A stretch of 64,000 nt of DNA from Dillenia suffruticosa (GCA_033439265.1 JAVTVX010000012.1:33048261-33112260); one strand, 5' to 3'. Shown: positions 48,574 to 61,163, counted from the stretch's first letter. A program made the numbers and translations. Notes: generated by a model not told the origin, from the sequence alone.

Positions 48574-49124
48574 AAGACAGAAAGAAAAAAAAAAATCAAT
48601 ATCATCCATGTCTTGTTTAAATAAAGACATAAAAACTTGCCACCCTCACCAATTACTTTCCCACATTAAATAAATACACCTAACTCTTTTTTTTTTTTTT
48701 TTTTTTTTTGATGCAACGGATGTAATCAAACTAAATCGGGAAGGGACACTAACTCTGATTGAGTGTATCTTTCAAGAATGTTAACCGCACCCGGTGCACA
48801 TCAAATTCATGTCGTGTCAAGTGGGATGGAGTGAAAGCAGTATCGAAAACATGCGTTGGGAAAATGGGTAAACTCTGAACACAGAGCGCTCTCTTTAGGC
48901 CAATCCAAGGCCGACAGGAGCTGGTGTGGACAGAGCACACTCGGGAAAATGGGTAATTGGTTTCAATTGTAATTTGGGCTGGGTTTCTGCCACTGGAGCT
49001 GACTTCTTGGCTTACCGAGGGTTTATCTATTGCTACAAACTAAAGAATTAGGGGCCCAAGTTATCTAAGCCGAGTGTCAAGTTCCAATCCTCATCGCAAA
49101 TTTTCTCCTATCGTTGATGCTTGC
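48574..49124. other. Intergenic with an antisense poly(A)-like run
   Basis: A T-run of about 24 (48687-48710) followed by GATGCAACGGATGTAATC suggests the 3' end of a minus-strand retroposed copy, family unknown. GGGAAAATGGGTAA occurs twice (48857 and 48943). No gene recognised. Confidence 0.35.
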
Positions 49125-49366
49125 AGGTCCTTGATAAAGCAGCTGGACCCGTTCCAAATTAAGCACAAGAAGCCAATTCAACGGCAGATGCTTTAGCTAG
49201 GAATCGTGTTTGAAATCGACCAACTCTTTTGTATCGTGGCCCTCCTCTATATGTGGCCCTTTTTTTTTTGTATGATCTCATGAGAGATCCTCTTATTCTC
49301 GGACTGTTACTCTTAACTCTTGTTAATATTATGAACTTTTTCTACCAAAAAAGAAAAACACATGCC
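49125..49366 (+). mobile_element. LINE 3' end fragment
   Basis: The plus strand reads ANSTADALARN and then a PP-rich terminus, the end of an L1 RNase H domain, followed by a short 3' UTR (LVNIMNFFYQ-type sequence TTGTTAATATTATGAA) and a tail TACCAAAAAAGAAAAA. It is strongly 5'-truncated and decayed. Confidence 0.6.
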
Positions 49367-49712
49367 TTGGAACCGGTTTCCTTATCACCACATCAGCAAT
49401 CTATCTTTAAACTGACTAAAGGCAAGCACTTGCTCTGTTCCTCGTAAAATTTTCATATATTATGAACAATATGGTGGCATGCTCAGTTTATAAGTAGTTT
49501 GTTTCAATTATCATTCCATGAAATATAATAGAATCAATCCAAGGGTAAATTTCTTGGACTGCAAGAACTTCTTTGGAGTTAATGGGCAGATATCATAATC
49601 ACCATACATTTTTCCAATTGCGAGCTCGAGGCAGCGGTCAGGCCTGCATAAGCATGATCGAGTTGAATTATTAGTCTAATGACAGTGATCTTGATTAACT
49701 TCCGTGATGTGT

Positions 49713-49893
49713 ATCTCAAAAGTAGGGAAGGTTTAGCTGTACTTTGCTGCAACTACATTATATTCTGTATCAACTTGGTCAATTGTTGTTACATGTGAAC
49801 TAAATGCCTTGAACTATGTTAATTGATATTTTGCTCCGAAAATTGAAGCACGAAACTTTGCATTGGTCCCCCCTTTTAAATTCTTTGCTGGTT
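49713..49893 (+). repeat. Right copy of the segment at 1-160
   Basis: See the matching block at the window start. This copy has a small insertion (AATTGAAGCACG) near 49840. Between it and 50146 the sequence has no counterpart in the left copy. Confidence 0.75.
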
Positions 49894-50518
49894 GGTTTTC
49901 TCTGCGCACCAGACTTGAATCTGGAGAGAAGGCCAGCAAAATAGGGGAAGCACAAAATGTTTAGTAAGTATGCATGATATATCTACATATAAATAGATTG
50001 AGGACATGATTATCTCTTGCATAACTAGTTCCAGAAAGCACAACAATTTATGAGAAGGATTTCTCAATTTACAACCTACAACATTTTTCCTAAATTTAGC
50101 ATAAAGTCTCAAGAATAAATAACTTCATTCAGTTAATTATTGAGTTCTTGGTGTTATCTTTGCCTCTAATTATTGAGGGTGTGGGATAGGGATATTTTCC
50201 AGTGGCCCACGAGCTCTGATTAACCATATTAAATGCTTCAATAAACCAACCACACCAGTAATGACTAAAAAAAACTCATTTATGGATATGATGCGGTATG
50301 TGTGAGCCAATTACATGACTAGAAAAACTTGAAAATTCTCTCTTCCGCAACACAATAATATGATGTACATGAGACAATGAGATGGGTGCTACTGGCATAT
50401 GGTCTACTAGAAATAAAATACAATAAGGTCCTATTGAAATATGCATGTGCCATTGGAGCATACATGTTTTAAGTGGCCAAGACATTAGGATATTATCAGA
50501 CTATGATAATTACCCTCT

Positions 50519-50524
50519 TTGACT
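50519..50524 (+). promoter_or_regulatory. W-box core upstream of CRK relic
   Basis: TTGACT 75 bp before the ATG at 50599, conserved with 10972-10977. Confidence 0.4.
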
Positions 50525-50598
50525 TTCCTTTTGCTATCTTCTTCAGCAGGAATCAGAAATAGGAGAAACAGAAAAACACTTATTCTCTGCAATCCAAT

Positions 50599-51214
50599 AT
50601 GATGGTTTTCCTTCTCTTTTACACTCTCATATTCTTTACACACTCAGCAAACTCACAGGACTGCTATGGCAGCAACTTTACTCCAAACAGCACTTTCAGC
50701 AAAAACCGTGAAATCGTTCTCTCTGCTCTCTCTTCAAACGTCACTTCCAACACTCACAACTACACCGCCACAGTAGGCCAAGGCCCCGATATGGTCTACA
50801 CTTTGGCTTTATGCAGAGGAGACTACTCTGCACAAACATGTTATGATTGCATAAGCTTGGCAGAAGGCATCATTTTAGGTGGCTGCACTTACCAAAAGGA
50901 AGCGATCACTTGGGGTCCAAACTATGAGAGGACTTGCATAGTCAGACACTATGATCGACCCATCACAAATTTACTAGAAACACAGCCAGCAATGACCATA
51001 CAGAACAAAAACAATGTATCAATGAACCTGAATTTGTATAATCAAGCTTGGAATGACTTAATGGAAAGTCTGGTGATTATTGCTGTTGCGGGAAATTCAA
51101 GTTATGATGTTAAGTACTTTGCAACCGGAGAGTCAAATCTAAGTAGCTCTAAGAAAATATATGGCATGGTGCAGTGTACGCCAGACTTGAGTACGAAGAA
51201 TGCAGGAGTTGTCG
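50599..51214 (+). pseudogene. CRK relic truncated in the second DUF26 domain
   Basis: Signal peptide (MMVFLLFYTLIFFTHSANS), a complete first DUF26 domain with CRGDYSAQTCYDC, and the start of the second (MVQCTPDLS). Relative to the duplicate at 11052 it keeps the reading frame between the domains but has lost one base just after CTPDLS (near 51193) and is then cut off at about 51214, where LINE sequence begins. The transmembrane and kinase exons are absent. A secreted single-DUF26 peptide with an unrelated tail (open to 51297) is possible but has no support beyond the open frame. Confidence 0.85.
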
Positions 51215-51305
51215 TTCGGCCCATGCTCCCTATAATTCAGTTTCATGCGGCCCACAGTTCCCATAAAAATCTCCATCTTCAATTTCCTCCACGGTAGAAT
51301 ACATA

Positions 51306-51422
51306 TACCAATGCTTCATTAGTTTAGTGGGAAGGACACTAACTGTAACACCGAAAAAAAAAAAAGAAAAGAAAAAAAAAATTCCCCAAATTGGATTAGA
51401 GCTAAAAAGCCCTAATCTCTTT

Positions 51423-51469
<47 letters not shown>

Positions 51470-54148
51470 CTCCTCCGCCGCAGCCTCTCCCTTCTCCTCC
51501 GCCGCAGCCTCTCCCTTCCGCCACCCACCGCCACTGCTCCTCCTTCCTCACCCGAGCGTGCTAGCCTGCAGCGCCTCCTTCCTCGCTCGAGCGCGCGAGC
51601 AGCGCTGAACCTTCTGCCCGAGCGCTTTATAGCACGAGCGTGCGCTTGCTCGGGACCATGCCTGCATACGACCGCGTGCCTGCGCACGAGCAGCGCGATC
51701 CCTGCACGAGCTCCGGCGCGACCCACTGCGCGAGCCCTGCGCGCGAGCCCAATGCGAGCCAGCTCACGACCCCAGCTCGAGCACGTGCGACCCCAGCACG
51801 AGCTCGAGCTCGCTCCAGCGTGCGGCCCACTGCGGCCCGCGAAGCTCTCTGCGACCACCAAGCTGGGCTGCGAGCCTGCAAGCCTGCGAGCCCAACAGCG
51901 GACCAGCCCACCAGCGGACTAGCCCGCCGGCCCGTGAGCCCGCGACCGGCTTTCCCCTTTGAGAACTCACCTGCATCTTTACTGCAGGTAACGACTCTGA
52001 TTTGGTTAAAATTCTAGGGTTTAGTGTTAGAAATTTAGTTGTTGCTAATATATTTTAAATTTAGAAATATTACAGGTTTTAGATCAATCCGACGGGCAAT
52101 CGACAACTAGATCTGAAACCCGAGGAACCCTAAGTGAGAGAAACGTACTCACTTCAAAATTTGAATAAATTTTGTTGATTTAAGATTGAATTTAAAATCG
52201 GAAGTTAAATATCCATTTGGAAATGTGTTAAATTCGAGGAAAATTAGAGAAAATGAGAAATAATGAAAATTTGATCATTGGTGAGTCAAATGATTCAAAA
52301 TTTGATGAAACGAGAATTTAGAAATGATTGTGTAAATTAATGTTATATTAAATTGGAAAGAAAAATCGAAAATCTCTTATTAGGATTTTATTTGATATAA
52401 AATTTGATAATTTGATTAGGTTTATCTTTTGGAGACTCGAGGAGTCAATTGGATTGATTTGAAAAAAATAGCAAGTGACCACCCTCCCTAAATAAGTAAG
52501 TGGAACTTTAATCTCTTGCATAAAATAGTAAAACGTGTTTTTTGCCGTGTTTTCGATAAAACATGCTTTTAATATGCATTGATTTGACATATGATATTAA
52601 ATTTCAAATCTGTTTTGTGATTATTGAAGTGTCTTGAATTATGTTTACGATGACTATGCATCCATGGTTTGAAATGAAACAAAAATTGTGCCATTACTTG
52701 AAAATTGAAAATTTCATTTTCTATCGTTGCATTGATATGTTGTTTTGAAATGATTTGATAGAACGTATTAGCACGCAGATTTGAAATACTTTGATGAACT
52801 ATGTGGGTTGGATGCCCACTAGTTATGCGATGATATGATTTGACTTGTGGGACGTTGTACTCTTGTGATACTACGATGATGACATTGATGATTCCGTAGC
52901 TACGAAGGGCGTTTGTAGAGGCACGGGTTGCCCGGATACACTTCTGCATGAGGTATCCGCAAACGTCATTTATTCTAAGGGCTATAGGCACGGCCGGTTA
53001 AACCCATGTAGGGGGGACGTGTGTGACACCACCGTATAGTATCGGGCGGGGTCCTATACACGACAATGAGTTAGCCCCAGCGAACTCATGACCAACGTCG
53101 GGGTAGAGAGCGTTTTAAAGTCTATGCATAATAAAATCCCCGATGCGCCTGTCCTTGGTCACGGTTGACCTTTGCCAGGACCATTTTTGGCTCGCTCTGA
53201 TATTACTTGATTTTAAATGGATGCATACATGCTTATTATCGTGTGATTGATTAAATGATTTCAAATTGTTAAACATATCATGTTTTGTTGCGAAATGTAA
53301 ATTTTTATTTCGAATGATATTATTTGACACTCCAATGGTTCACCCACATTATTTATGCATGATATTACCCCTCACTCACTGGGTATCTTCCCATGATACT
53401 CACCCCTTTCTTTTCCCTCCTCAGACAGGTTTATTGTGATAGAGCGACGTTATAGGCTCTAGGGCGGATTTGGTATTCATGACGGTGAAATTTACTTTTT
53501 ATTTTATTTCGACACTGTGAGATCTTGACATTTAGGTTCGTAGTTGACCGTATATATTATGGGATGACTGTCTAACTTATGAGCAGTTGTGTGCATAACT
53601 CTCGCTTTGGTTCATTTTACTTGCATTGAGGCATCTGTAAGCGTTTTAAACTTTCTACTTGGGAAATGTGTTATACATTGTATAAACTTAAGTCCGCTCG
53701 ATGTAGCGGCTGCTCATGCTCTAGTTGGGCATAACAGTAGAGGTCTGTAGCTAGGATTGTTGGAAATTTTATAGTCTTGCGATATCCTGGATGTTTGGGG
53801 TGGAATTTGTTGATTTTAGAGAGGTCGGAATGGCCATTTGTTTAAATTACAGGTTGATTTTGAATATACAAGTTTAATTGTACGCGGGAAACCTTCGATT
53901 TATGGGGAGATTCTGCCCGATTTTCTGTAAAAATACAGTCAGCATCCAGGGGCAACGGGCGGATGTTCACGATCCCGGTTTGGGGCGTGACACTAGCACT
54001 TTATATAAAAAATCAGAGTTTGAGTTTTGATAATGGAAAAAACGATGTTGGGAGAGCTCCCTCCTAATTGGAACCCGACAATAACTCAGCCGAGATTAAT
54101 CAGAACAAAGTTCTGGATACTCAGCGATTGACCAAGTTTAGGAGGAAA
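51306..54148 (+). mobile_element. tRNA-derived SINE, split by a solo LTR
   Basis: A 13-bp target duplication GTAGAATACATAT flanks it (51293-51305 and 54149-54161). The body reads ACCAATGCTTCATTAG, A-box-like TAGTTTAGTGG (51321-51330), interruption at 51344-53992, B-box-like GAGTTTGAGTTTT (about 54012-54024), and ends with an A8 tail. About 195 bp without the LTR. Confidence 0.7.
51344..53992 (+). mobile_element. Solo LTR, Tekay-like family B
   Basis: TGTAACACC...GGGGCGTGACA, 2649 bp, with target duplication CTAAC/CTAGC (51339-51343 and 53993-53997; one mismatch). Closely similar to the LTRs of the element at 34566-48082 but in opposite orientation. The CT tract, GC-rich block and AAACCCTA motif are in the same order. 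No internal region. Confidence 0.88.
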
Positions 54149-54845
54149 AAAAATAGTAGAATACATATGGGCCGCACAACTTGTACTTCCTAGCAATTGG
54201 ACCGCAGTTGAAACTCCATTTGCACCTTCCCGTAACTGGGCCGCAGCGTCAGCCTAGGTTCCACCTAGTTTCGGGTCCAAGTCCATTTTGTATACCTTGT
54301 CCTGATGAGGAGCCATCTTATCAGCTTTAATCTGATCCTAGTCCCACAAACCAAGACATCTCGTCCTTTGTTGGAGCTTGCCCGAGAAACTTCTCCTCTC
54401 CTCCTAATACCGCTTCGCCCATTGCTCTTTGCAATCCTCTTGCTCATCGTTCCTAGCAGAACATCCCTGACTCTTCTCTTATGGGTCAGTGTTTGCAGCA
54501 TCGGAGGTCTGCTAATAGTGTCATCATGTCCTGATTCCGTGCTTCCTTCTGACAGAGTATCGTTGACCTTCTCTATTGCAAATTGAACCCACAGAGGAAG
54601 AAGAAAGAAAAAACAATTTCTTATTATTGACGATGACCGACACACGCCTATATAAACAAAGTCACCAACAGACTAATGAGAAAAAATAGAGACTACTATA
54701 TACAGTAACAAACTTATCGTAACAACTCCCTAAAAGCTAGAACTATCCTTAATTTATTTAAAAAATTAAATAGAAACAAATTAGTAACAGAACACCCTCA
54801 CAATTAGGTACTGATAACAAGGTACTGATGTTGATAACTTTAACA

Positions 54846-55403
54846 CTCTCCCACAACATCATCAGCTTCCATACTTTTCACTATGCCAAGCTGATGACAA
54901 AATCTTTCAAACTTACTTCCACTCAGTCCTTTTGTGAACATATCAGCAATTTGGTCTTTTAACTTAATTTGCTTTAGCTCAACCTTTTCTTTTAAAACCT
55001 TTTCTCTAATAAAATGATAATGCACCTCTACATGCTTAGCTCTAACATAGAAAATTGGATTCTCTGTCAATCGTATTGCTGATTGGTTGTCACAGTACAG
55101 TGGGATTGCATAATCTATTTGTTGATGCAGGTCCTTCAGCAATTGCATAAGCCACACACTTTCTTGAGCTGCCATTGCTGCGGCTCGATACTCTGCTTCT
55201 AATGTTGATAAAGACATAGTTGGCTGCCTTTTGCTACACCAAGAAATTGCTCCTAACCCAAGCATAAAGACATAACCAGTAGTTGAACGTCGAGTATCAG
55301 GATCACTTGCATAGTTAACATCACAATAACCAACTAGCTTGCAATCTCCAGCCTTTTTGTAGATGATACCATAGCCAAGCGTGCTCTTCACATATTTCAA
55401 AAT
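54846..55403 (-). pseudogene. RNase H region of copia element 2
   Basis: [32 protein letters not shown] and [10 protein letters not shown] on the minus strand are typical copia RNase H motifs. The region ends close to the purine tract and 3' LTR. Fossil. Confidence 0.85.
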
Positions 55404-55408
55404 TTGTT

Positions 55409-56194
55409 TGTAATACCAAAAAACCGGTGTTAGAAATTGTGTTAAATATTTTGTAATATAAAGGAAAATTTTTAAATTTTATTGATTTCCGATTTTGGGG
55501 TATTAAATTTGAATTTTTGGTATATTTAAAATGCCGTGTTCGCGATTCGTAGTGAATCTCATTTTTATAAAATTTGAAATTTAAAAATTTAGTGAGAAGT
55601 GGGTATAAATATATATGTGAATATTTATTTATTTATTTATTTATATATGTAAAAAAACAGAGGAGGCACTGCGTTTTGGCCAAAACGCAGCACCTCCCTC
55701 TCCCCCAAATTCGATTAGGGCAACCTAATCTCTCTTTTTCACCCGTCTCTCTCTCTCTTGAACTCTCTCTCCCTCTCGTCCGTCGCCCTCTCTCTGTTTC
55801 TCACTCTCCGCCTCCCTCCTGCACTGCGTTTCCCTTAATCATCGGCGAGCCACCACCACAAGCAACTGTCTCGCCTCCTTTCTCTCTCTTCTCTGCTCTC
55901 TCCCGCATGTAATAGCAGCACGTTGTCTCCCTCTCCCTCGCTCGCTCACTTGCGTGCGGCGTTCCTTGTTGCAACCTCCACTAAAGCCCTAAGCGACAGT
56001 TAGCCACAAATTCTCGGAACCCTAGATTGAGTTCGAACCCCATTCTTTGCACAGGTAAGGACTAGTTCCTAATCCTATCTCTAGGGCTTCGAATTTTCTT
56101 ACTAATTAGGTTTGATTGCTAAATTTTGCTTTAATTTGGAAGCATTGCAGGTTTCGGACTAAATCGAACGATGCATGGAAGATAGGTGTAACAC

Positions 56195-56232
<38 letters not shown>

Positions 56233-57672
56233 AGGATTGGAGACGCAGCGTTTTGGGGCAAAACGCTGCGTCCTCAATTTGGGATTAGGGTTAAAACCCT
56301 AACCCCTTTTTTTCTCTCTCTCTCTCTCCCCGACTTTTCCTCTTCCGCGGCCTTTCGTCTTCCTCCGCCACAGCCACCGCCATCGCCACCATCTTCTTCT
56401 TCTTCTTCTTTCTTTCCCCCTCAGTTTCTCTCTCTATCTCACTGTTTCTTTCTCTCCCTCTCGCGATCTCGTCTTCCTCCGCCACGAGCCGAGATCGATC
56501 TCTCCCTTCCACCACACACACCGCAGTGAGCTCCACCACCGCATGCCACAGCGTGCGACTGCAGAGCCTCCGCGAGCACAACCCGCCCTTGCACACAACC
56601 AAGCCCGCAGCGCGAGCCCAGGCCGTGAGCAGAACTGAGCCCGCAGCGCGAGCCCAGGCCACGAGCAGGACTGAGTCGCGAGCGCGAGCCAGGCCGCGAG
56701 CAGAACCGAGCCCGCAAGCGCGATCCAGTCCGCGAGCGCGAGCAAGCGCGCGAACCAGCATACGAGCGCACGAGCGCGCGAGCCGACACACGGGCGGGCA
56801 CCAACGCAGCTCACGAGCGCGCACCAGCGCACGGTCGAGCACCAGCCTGCAGGCCCATCACCCACAGGCCCGCCAGCCCGCAGGCCCATCAGCCAGAGGC
56901 TCGCCAGCCCACAGGCAGCCAGCCTGCAAGCCCACTAGCCGCAGGCCAATCAGCCGCATGCCCGCCAGCCCGCAGGCCCGCTAGCCCACTGGCCCGCAAA
57001 CCAACGAGCCCGCTAGCCGAAGCCTACTGGCCCGCTGACCCACAAACCCACGAGCCCATTGTAGCCCAGAGCTCGCGACAGCCCGTGAGCTCATACTGTG
57101 CGAATTTTACTGATACTGGTTGAGTTCTTTGGCAAGTATTGGTAAAATCCGACAATTATGAATTGGGATTTCATTCTTTTGATTGATCGATTTTTTAAAA
57201 AAAATGTTTTATCTATACTAGGACATTTGGATTGTAATTCCAAATTTCGATAGTTCCTTTTGGAATTGTGAAATTATGTATATTTCATACCAATTGGAAT
57301 TTACGGATGCTAGTTTGTTTTTCTTCAGACAAGTATTAGTAAAATCTTGCGATTATGATTTGAGACTTCTTTTATTATGAAATGCTCGAGGACTCTGGAT
57401 TGGCTGGGATGGCCACACTGCATGCATGCATATACAGAAACCCCTCCCCAAATGTGTGCCGATGTATGCTTATATGTACAGTGATGGGCCGGATGGGCTC
57501 CTTACATGTGTATTGTTTATATGATTTCTCATTTTGATGGGTTTCATGTTTTAGAAGATTTATTATACAATTGGAATGTTTTGCACTATCCAGGTATATG
57601 GGAAGGTTATGCCCGTATACCGAGATAACTTGGCGGTTGTTACGTGCTCAACGGGAGAGTTGGGGCATGACA
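55409..57672 (+). mobile_element. Composite solo LTR (family A) inside copia element 2
   Basis: TGTAATACC...GGGGCATGACA with target duplication TTGTT/TTGTC (55404-55408 and 57673-57677). The left part (55409-56186) and the right part (about 57093-57672) match the LTR at 884-3733. The middle begins a second LTR (TGTAACACC at 56187) of the family C type, which has lost its own 3' half. It sits in the copia reverse transcriptase/RNase H region. Confidence 0.8.
56187..57092 (+). mobile_element. Partial family C LTR nested in the composite LTR
   Basis: TGTAACACCA followed by an A-run of about 36, an inverted repeat (arms GACGCAGCGTTTT), telobox AAACCCTAA (56294-56302), a CT tract and a GC-rich block, then an abrupt change to family A sequence near 57093. 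Its 3' part is missing. Confidence 0.7.
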
Positions 57673-57689
57673 TTGTCGAATTGCTTCCA

Positions 57690-58640
57690 GATGAGGCTTC
57701 TTTGGATTTTGCATGTATCGACTCATCACACCAACTACATAAGAGATATCGGGTCTAGTTAAAGTTATGTAAAGCAGACCACCCACCAACTGTTGATACA
57801 TTGTTGCATCTTCGAGATCTTTCCCTTCGGAGCACATATTCTGACATTGGGCTCCATTGGAGTTGAGATTGGCTTGCAATTAAGCATTCCAAACTTATGT
57901 AATAAGTCTTTGGAATACCTTTGTTGATGGAGAATTATTCCTTCTTGAGTATGATCAATCTCTAGACCAAGGAAGTGCTTTAGTTGTCCAAGTTCTTTCA
58001 TCTAAAAACGTATCGATAAATTCTCCTTTGTTTGACGAATTTCTTCTTCGCAATCCCCTGTTATGATTAAATCATCTACATACACTAGCACAATAACTAG
58101 CTTTCCTCCATTAGTTTTGACAAATAAACTACAATTTGTAGGTGTCACCGAATAACCACTATAAGTCAAAAATTCAACAATCTTACCATACCAAGCCCTC
58201 GGTGCTTGCTTTAACCCATAGAGTGTCTTTCGTAACTTACACACAAATTCAGGATGATCTTGACTCTAAAAGTCCATCGGTTGAGTCATATAGATCTCTC
58301 GATCCAACTCCCCATGCAGAAATGCATTTTTCACATCCAACTGCCATAAGTTCCAAACTTTGCAAGTTGCAAGTGTCAGTAAGACTCGTATAGTTGTAAT
58401 CTTTGCAATTGAACTAAACATTTCATCATAGTCTAGTCCATATTGTTGAGAGAATCCACGAGCTACCAACCGAGCCTTGTGCCTTTCAATTGATCCATCC
58501 GTCTGACGCTTTATCTTATAAACCCATTTGCGAAAAATAGGCTCTACATCTCTTGGCTTTGGTACGAGCTCCCAAGTTTGATTTTGTTTTAATGCTATAA
58601 TTTCCTCTTTCATAGCTTTATTCCACTCTGGAACCTGCAA
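57690..58640 (-). pseudogene. Reverse transcriptase region of copia element 2
   Basis: From right to left: [54 protein letters not shown] (catalytic, about 58075-58105), FLGLEID and RPDISYVVGVMSRYM. All are diagnostic for copia. Fossil. Confidence 0.88.
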
Positions 58641-58899
58641 TGCTTCTGCAAATGTCTCCGGTTCTTTTGTGTTTGCATCTTCTACTGTGGTAACATTGGT
58701 ATATTTGGGATTTAGCCTTCTGGTTCTCATTGATCTTCTGTATGGAATTGGTGTTTCGATTCCACTAGGTTCACCTTGTTCACTTGGCTGTCCATTCATA
58801 CCAGTTTTCCATGGACTTTGAGGTTGGCCATCACCAGCTACATTTTCAGCTTCTCCTAAGCGTAGTTGAATTTGAGCAGACTGTAACTCCTTAAAAATT

Positions 58900-60419
58900 T
58901 CTGAATCTGACAATATCTCCCTTTTTGAGGACCACCATGAAGACGATTCATAAAACACCACATTTCGGGATGTGTAACACTTTCTAATTATAGGATCACA
59001 ACACCTCCAACCTTTTCTTTGACTATCATATCCTATAAAAACAGACCTCATAGCCTTCTTGTCCATTTTGTTACATAAATGGTTAGGCACAAAGACATAG
59101 CAAATATATCCAAAAACTCGAAAATAGCTAACTGAAGATTTCATGTTCCAAAATATTTCAAAGGGTGATAGAAAACTTAACCTTTGTTGAGGGAGTCTAT
59201 TGATCACGAAGGTTGCAGTCTTCATTGCTTCAACCCAAAAACGTCCTGGAATGTTCTTTGCATGAAGCATACTTTGACAAATTTCTGCAAGGTGCCGATT
59301 CTTCCTTTTTGCAACGTTGTTCTGCTGAGGAGTGTAGGCACATGTGAACTGATGGAGTACTTGGCATTCTCGGAGGAAGTAGAGGAACTCATTTGAGCTA
59401 TACTCTCCCCCATCGTCAGTACGCAGACAATGAATTCTTTTACCAACTTATGCTTCCATCATCACCTTGAATTCTTTAAACTTTGAGAAAACTTCAGATT
59501 TTTCTTTCATAAAAAACACCCACACATGCCTGAAAAAATTATCAATGAAGGTCACCATGTACTTCATCCCACTGAGAGAAGCTTGTTTAACAGGTCCGAA
59601 CATAATAGAGTGAATTAGCTCTAATGGTTCCTGTGCTTTCCATTTTGACTCTTCATATGGCAACTGATGCGCTTTGCCATACTAACATCATGCACATATT
59701 GTATCTTCTCTCACTTCAAGTTGGGGAAGTCCCTTCAGCATTGACCTTTTCATCATCACAGCTAATTTGGAGTAACTAACGTGACTTAGCCGCATATGCC
59801 CTAGGTCTGTTGTCTTGTTGTTTCTCGCCTTGTCTACATATGTAATTTCTGTAAACATCGCATACACTGATTCCAATCTTCGTCCCTTCATCACTATTTC
59901 TTCCATAATCTCAAGATCATGATAATCTTTTACATCTTGCGGACCAAACAAAACAAAATGGCCTGAAGATGTTAATTATGCTACTGAGAGAAGATTTTTC
60001 TTCATACCTAGGACGTGATAGACATTTTGAAGTGTCACATCATTAGTATTATTTTTGGAAGAAACTACAGTATTACCAGTGTGAGCAATCGGTAGTTTTG
60101 AGTTGTTGGCTGTCACCACCACATGTTTTCCCTTGTATTCTGATAAATCTTGCAGCTTTTCTTTATCGTCTGTCATATGATTTGAGCAGCCTGAGTCAAT
60201 GATCCAATCTTTCTCATAGTCAATCTGTTCAGATGTTGTTGCTGTAAGAGCTGATTCCTCTTTTGCAGCAAAAAATGGCTCAGCATCCCAAGCTTCCTTA
60301 TTTTTGGAAGTAACAACATTACTCTCCATAGACCCCCTTTTTGAACCAGCAATCTTTAGCCATGTGACCCTTCTTTCCACAATTATGACATTTCCCTGCA
60401 AATTTTCTTTTGTTGCCAA
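58900..60419 (-). pseudogene. Protease and integrase region of copia element 2
   Basis: CCHC knuckle CHNCGKKGHMAKDC (about 60345-60395), protease WIIDSGCSNHMT (about 60170-60215), pre-integrase [14 protein letters not shown] (about 59790), integrase core (about 59100-59660, [20 protein letters not shown]) and VFIGYDSQRKGWRCCDP. Fossil. Confidence 0.85.
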
Positions 60420-60579
60420 AGTTTTTCCAGGCTCCCTCTACACGGGTATTCTTTTCACCTTGACTACAATTTGTCTTATTCTCATTCTTTTTAGTTGTGC
60501 TGATGGTATGCTACTTGGAAGTCCATTTACTTTTGTTGGCAGAAAGCGCTTCCTCTTCACCCTTAAGTGAAACTCCTCC

Positions 60580-61163
60580 TATTTGTTTTGCCAAGGCTTC
60601 CTGACCAGCAAGCAAATTCTCGAACTCAACAAGTGATGGTTGATTTGGCCATCCTTGTATTGCAGCAACAAAGCGTCTATACTCTAGTCTCAAACCATGG
60701 ATGATTATTTCATCCTGGATTCTCTAATTGGTGCTTGTGGATCTAACTCAGAAATTTCTTGACATAACGACTTCACTTTATGAAAGTACTAAGCGATCGT
60801 CAAGTCACATTGTGCGACTGACAACAACTCGCTCTCGATAAGTTGGAGCCTTGTGTCATTCTTTTTTGAGAATAGTTTCGCAAACGTATTCCAAGATTCG
60901 TGAGGAGTTTTGGCATCTCGAATGTGCTCTAGCAGGTCTTCTTTGATCATTGTCTTCAAGACAAACATCGCTTTGCCTGCTTTTATCTTCCATTTCCACA
61001 ATGAACCATTTGCATCCTCAGCATTCGGCTGATTAATTTCACTTCCGTCCACAACCTCCCACAAATCTTGGCCTTGCATGTAAGATATCATGCAGGTCGA
61101 CCAAGCATTGTAATTTTGGTTGTTGAGCTTTTTAATTCCACCAATGACTTGGAGATCTCTCAT
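60580..61163 (-). pseudogene. gag region of copia element 2
   Basis: LNNQNYNAWSTCMISYMQG, LWEVVDG, HIRDAKTPHESWNTFAKLFS and LTIA are characteristic copia gag (UBN2-type) phrases. It starts close to the primer site and belongs to a broken element. Confidence 0.85.

Larger units (their letters stand above)
50146..51214 (+). repeat. Duplicated CRK unit, right copy
   Basis: Near-identical to 10593-11645, same orientation. Similarity ends abruptly at about 51214, in the middle of the second DUF26 domain. Confidence 0.9.

Noticed and set aside
51412-52017. Open frames of 94-149 codons in both directions
   Set aside because: GC-rich block and CT tract of the solo LTR 51344-53992.
56291-56984. Open frames of up to 183 codons
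   Set aside because: GC-rich LTR block again, with low-complexity translation.
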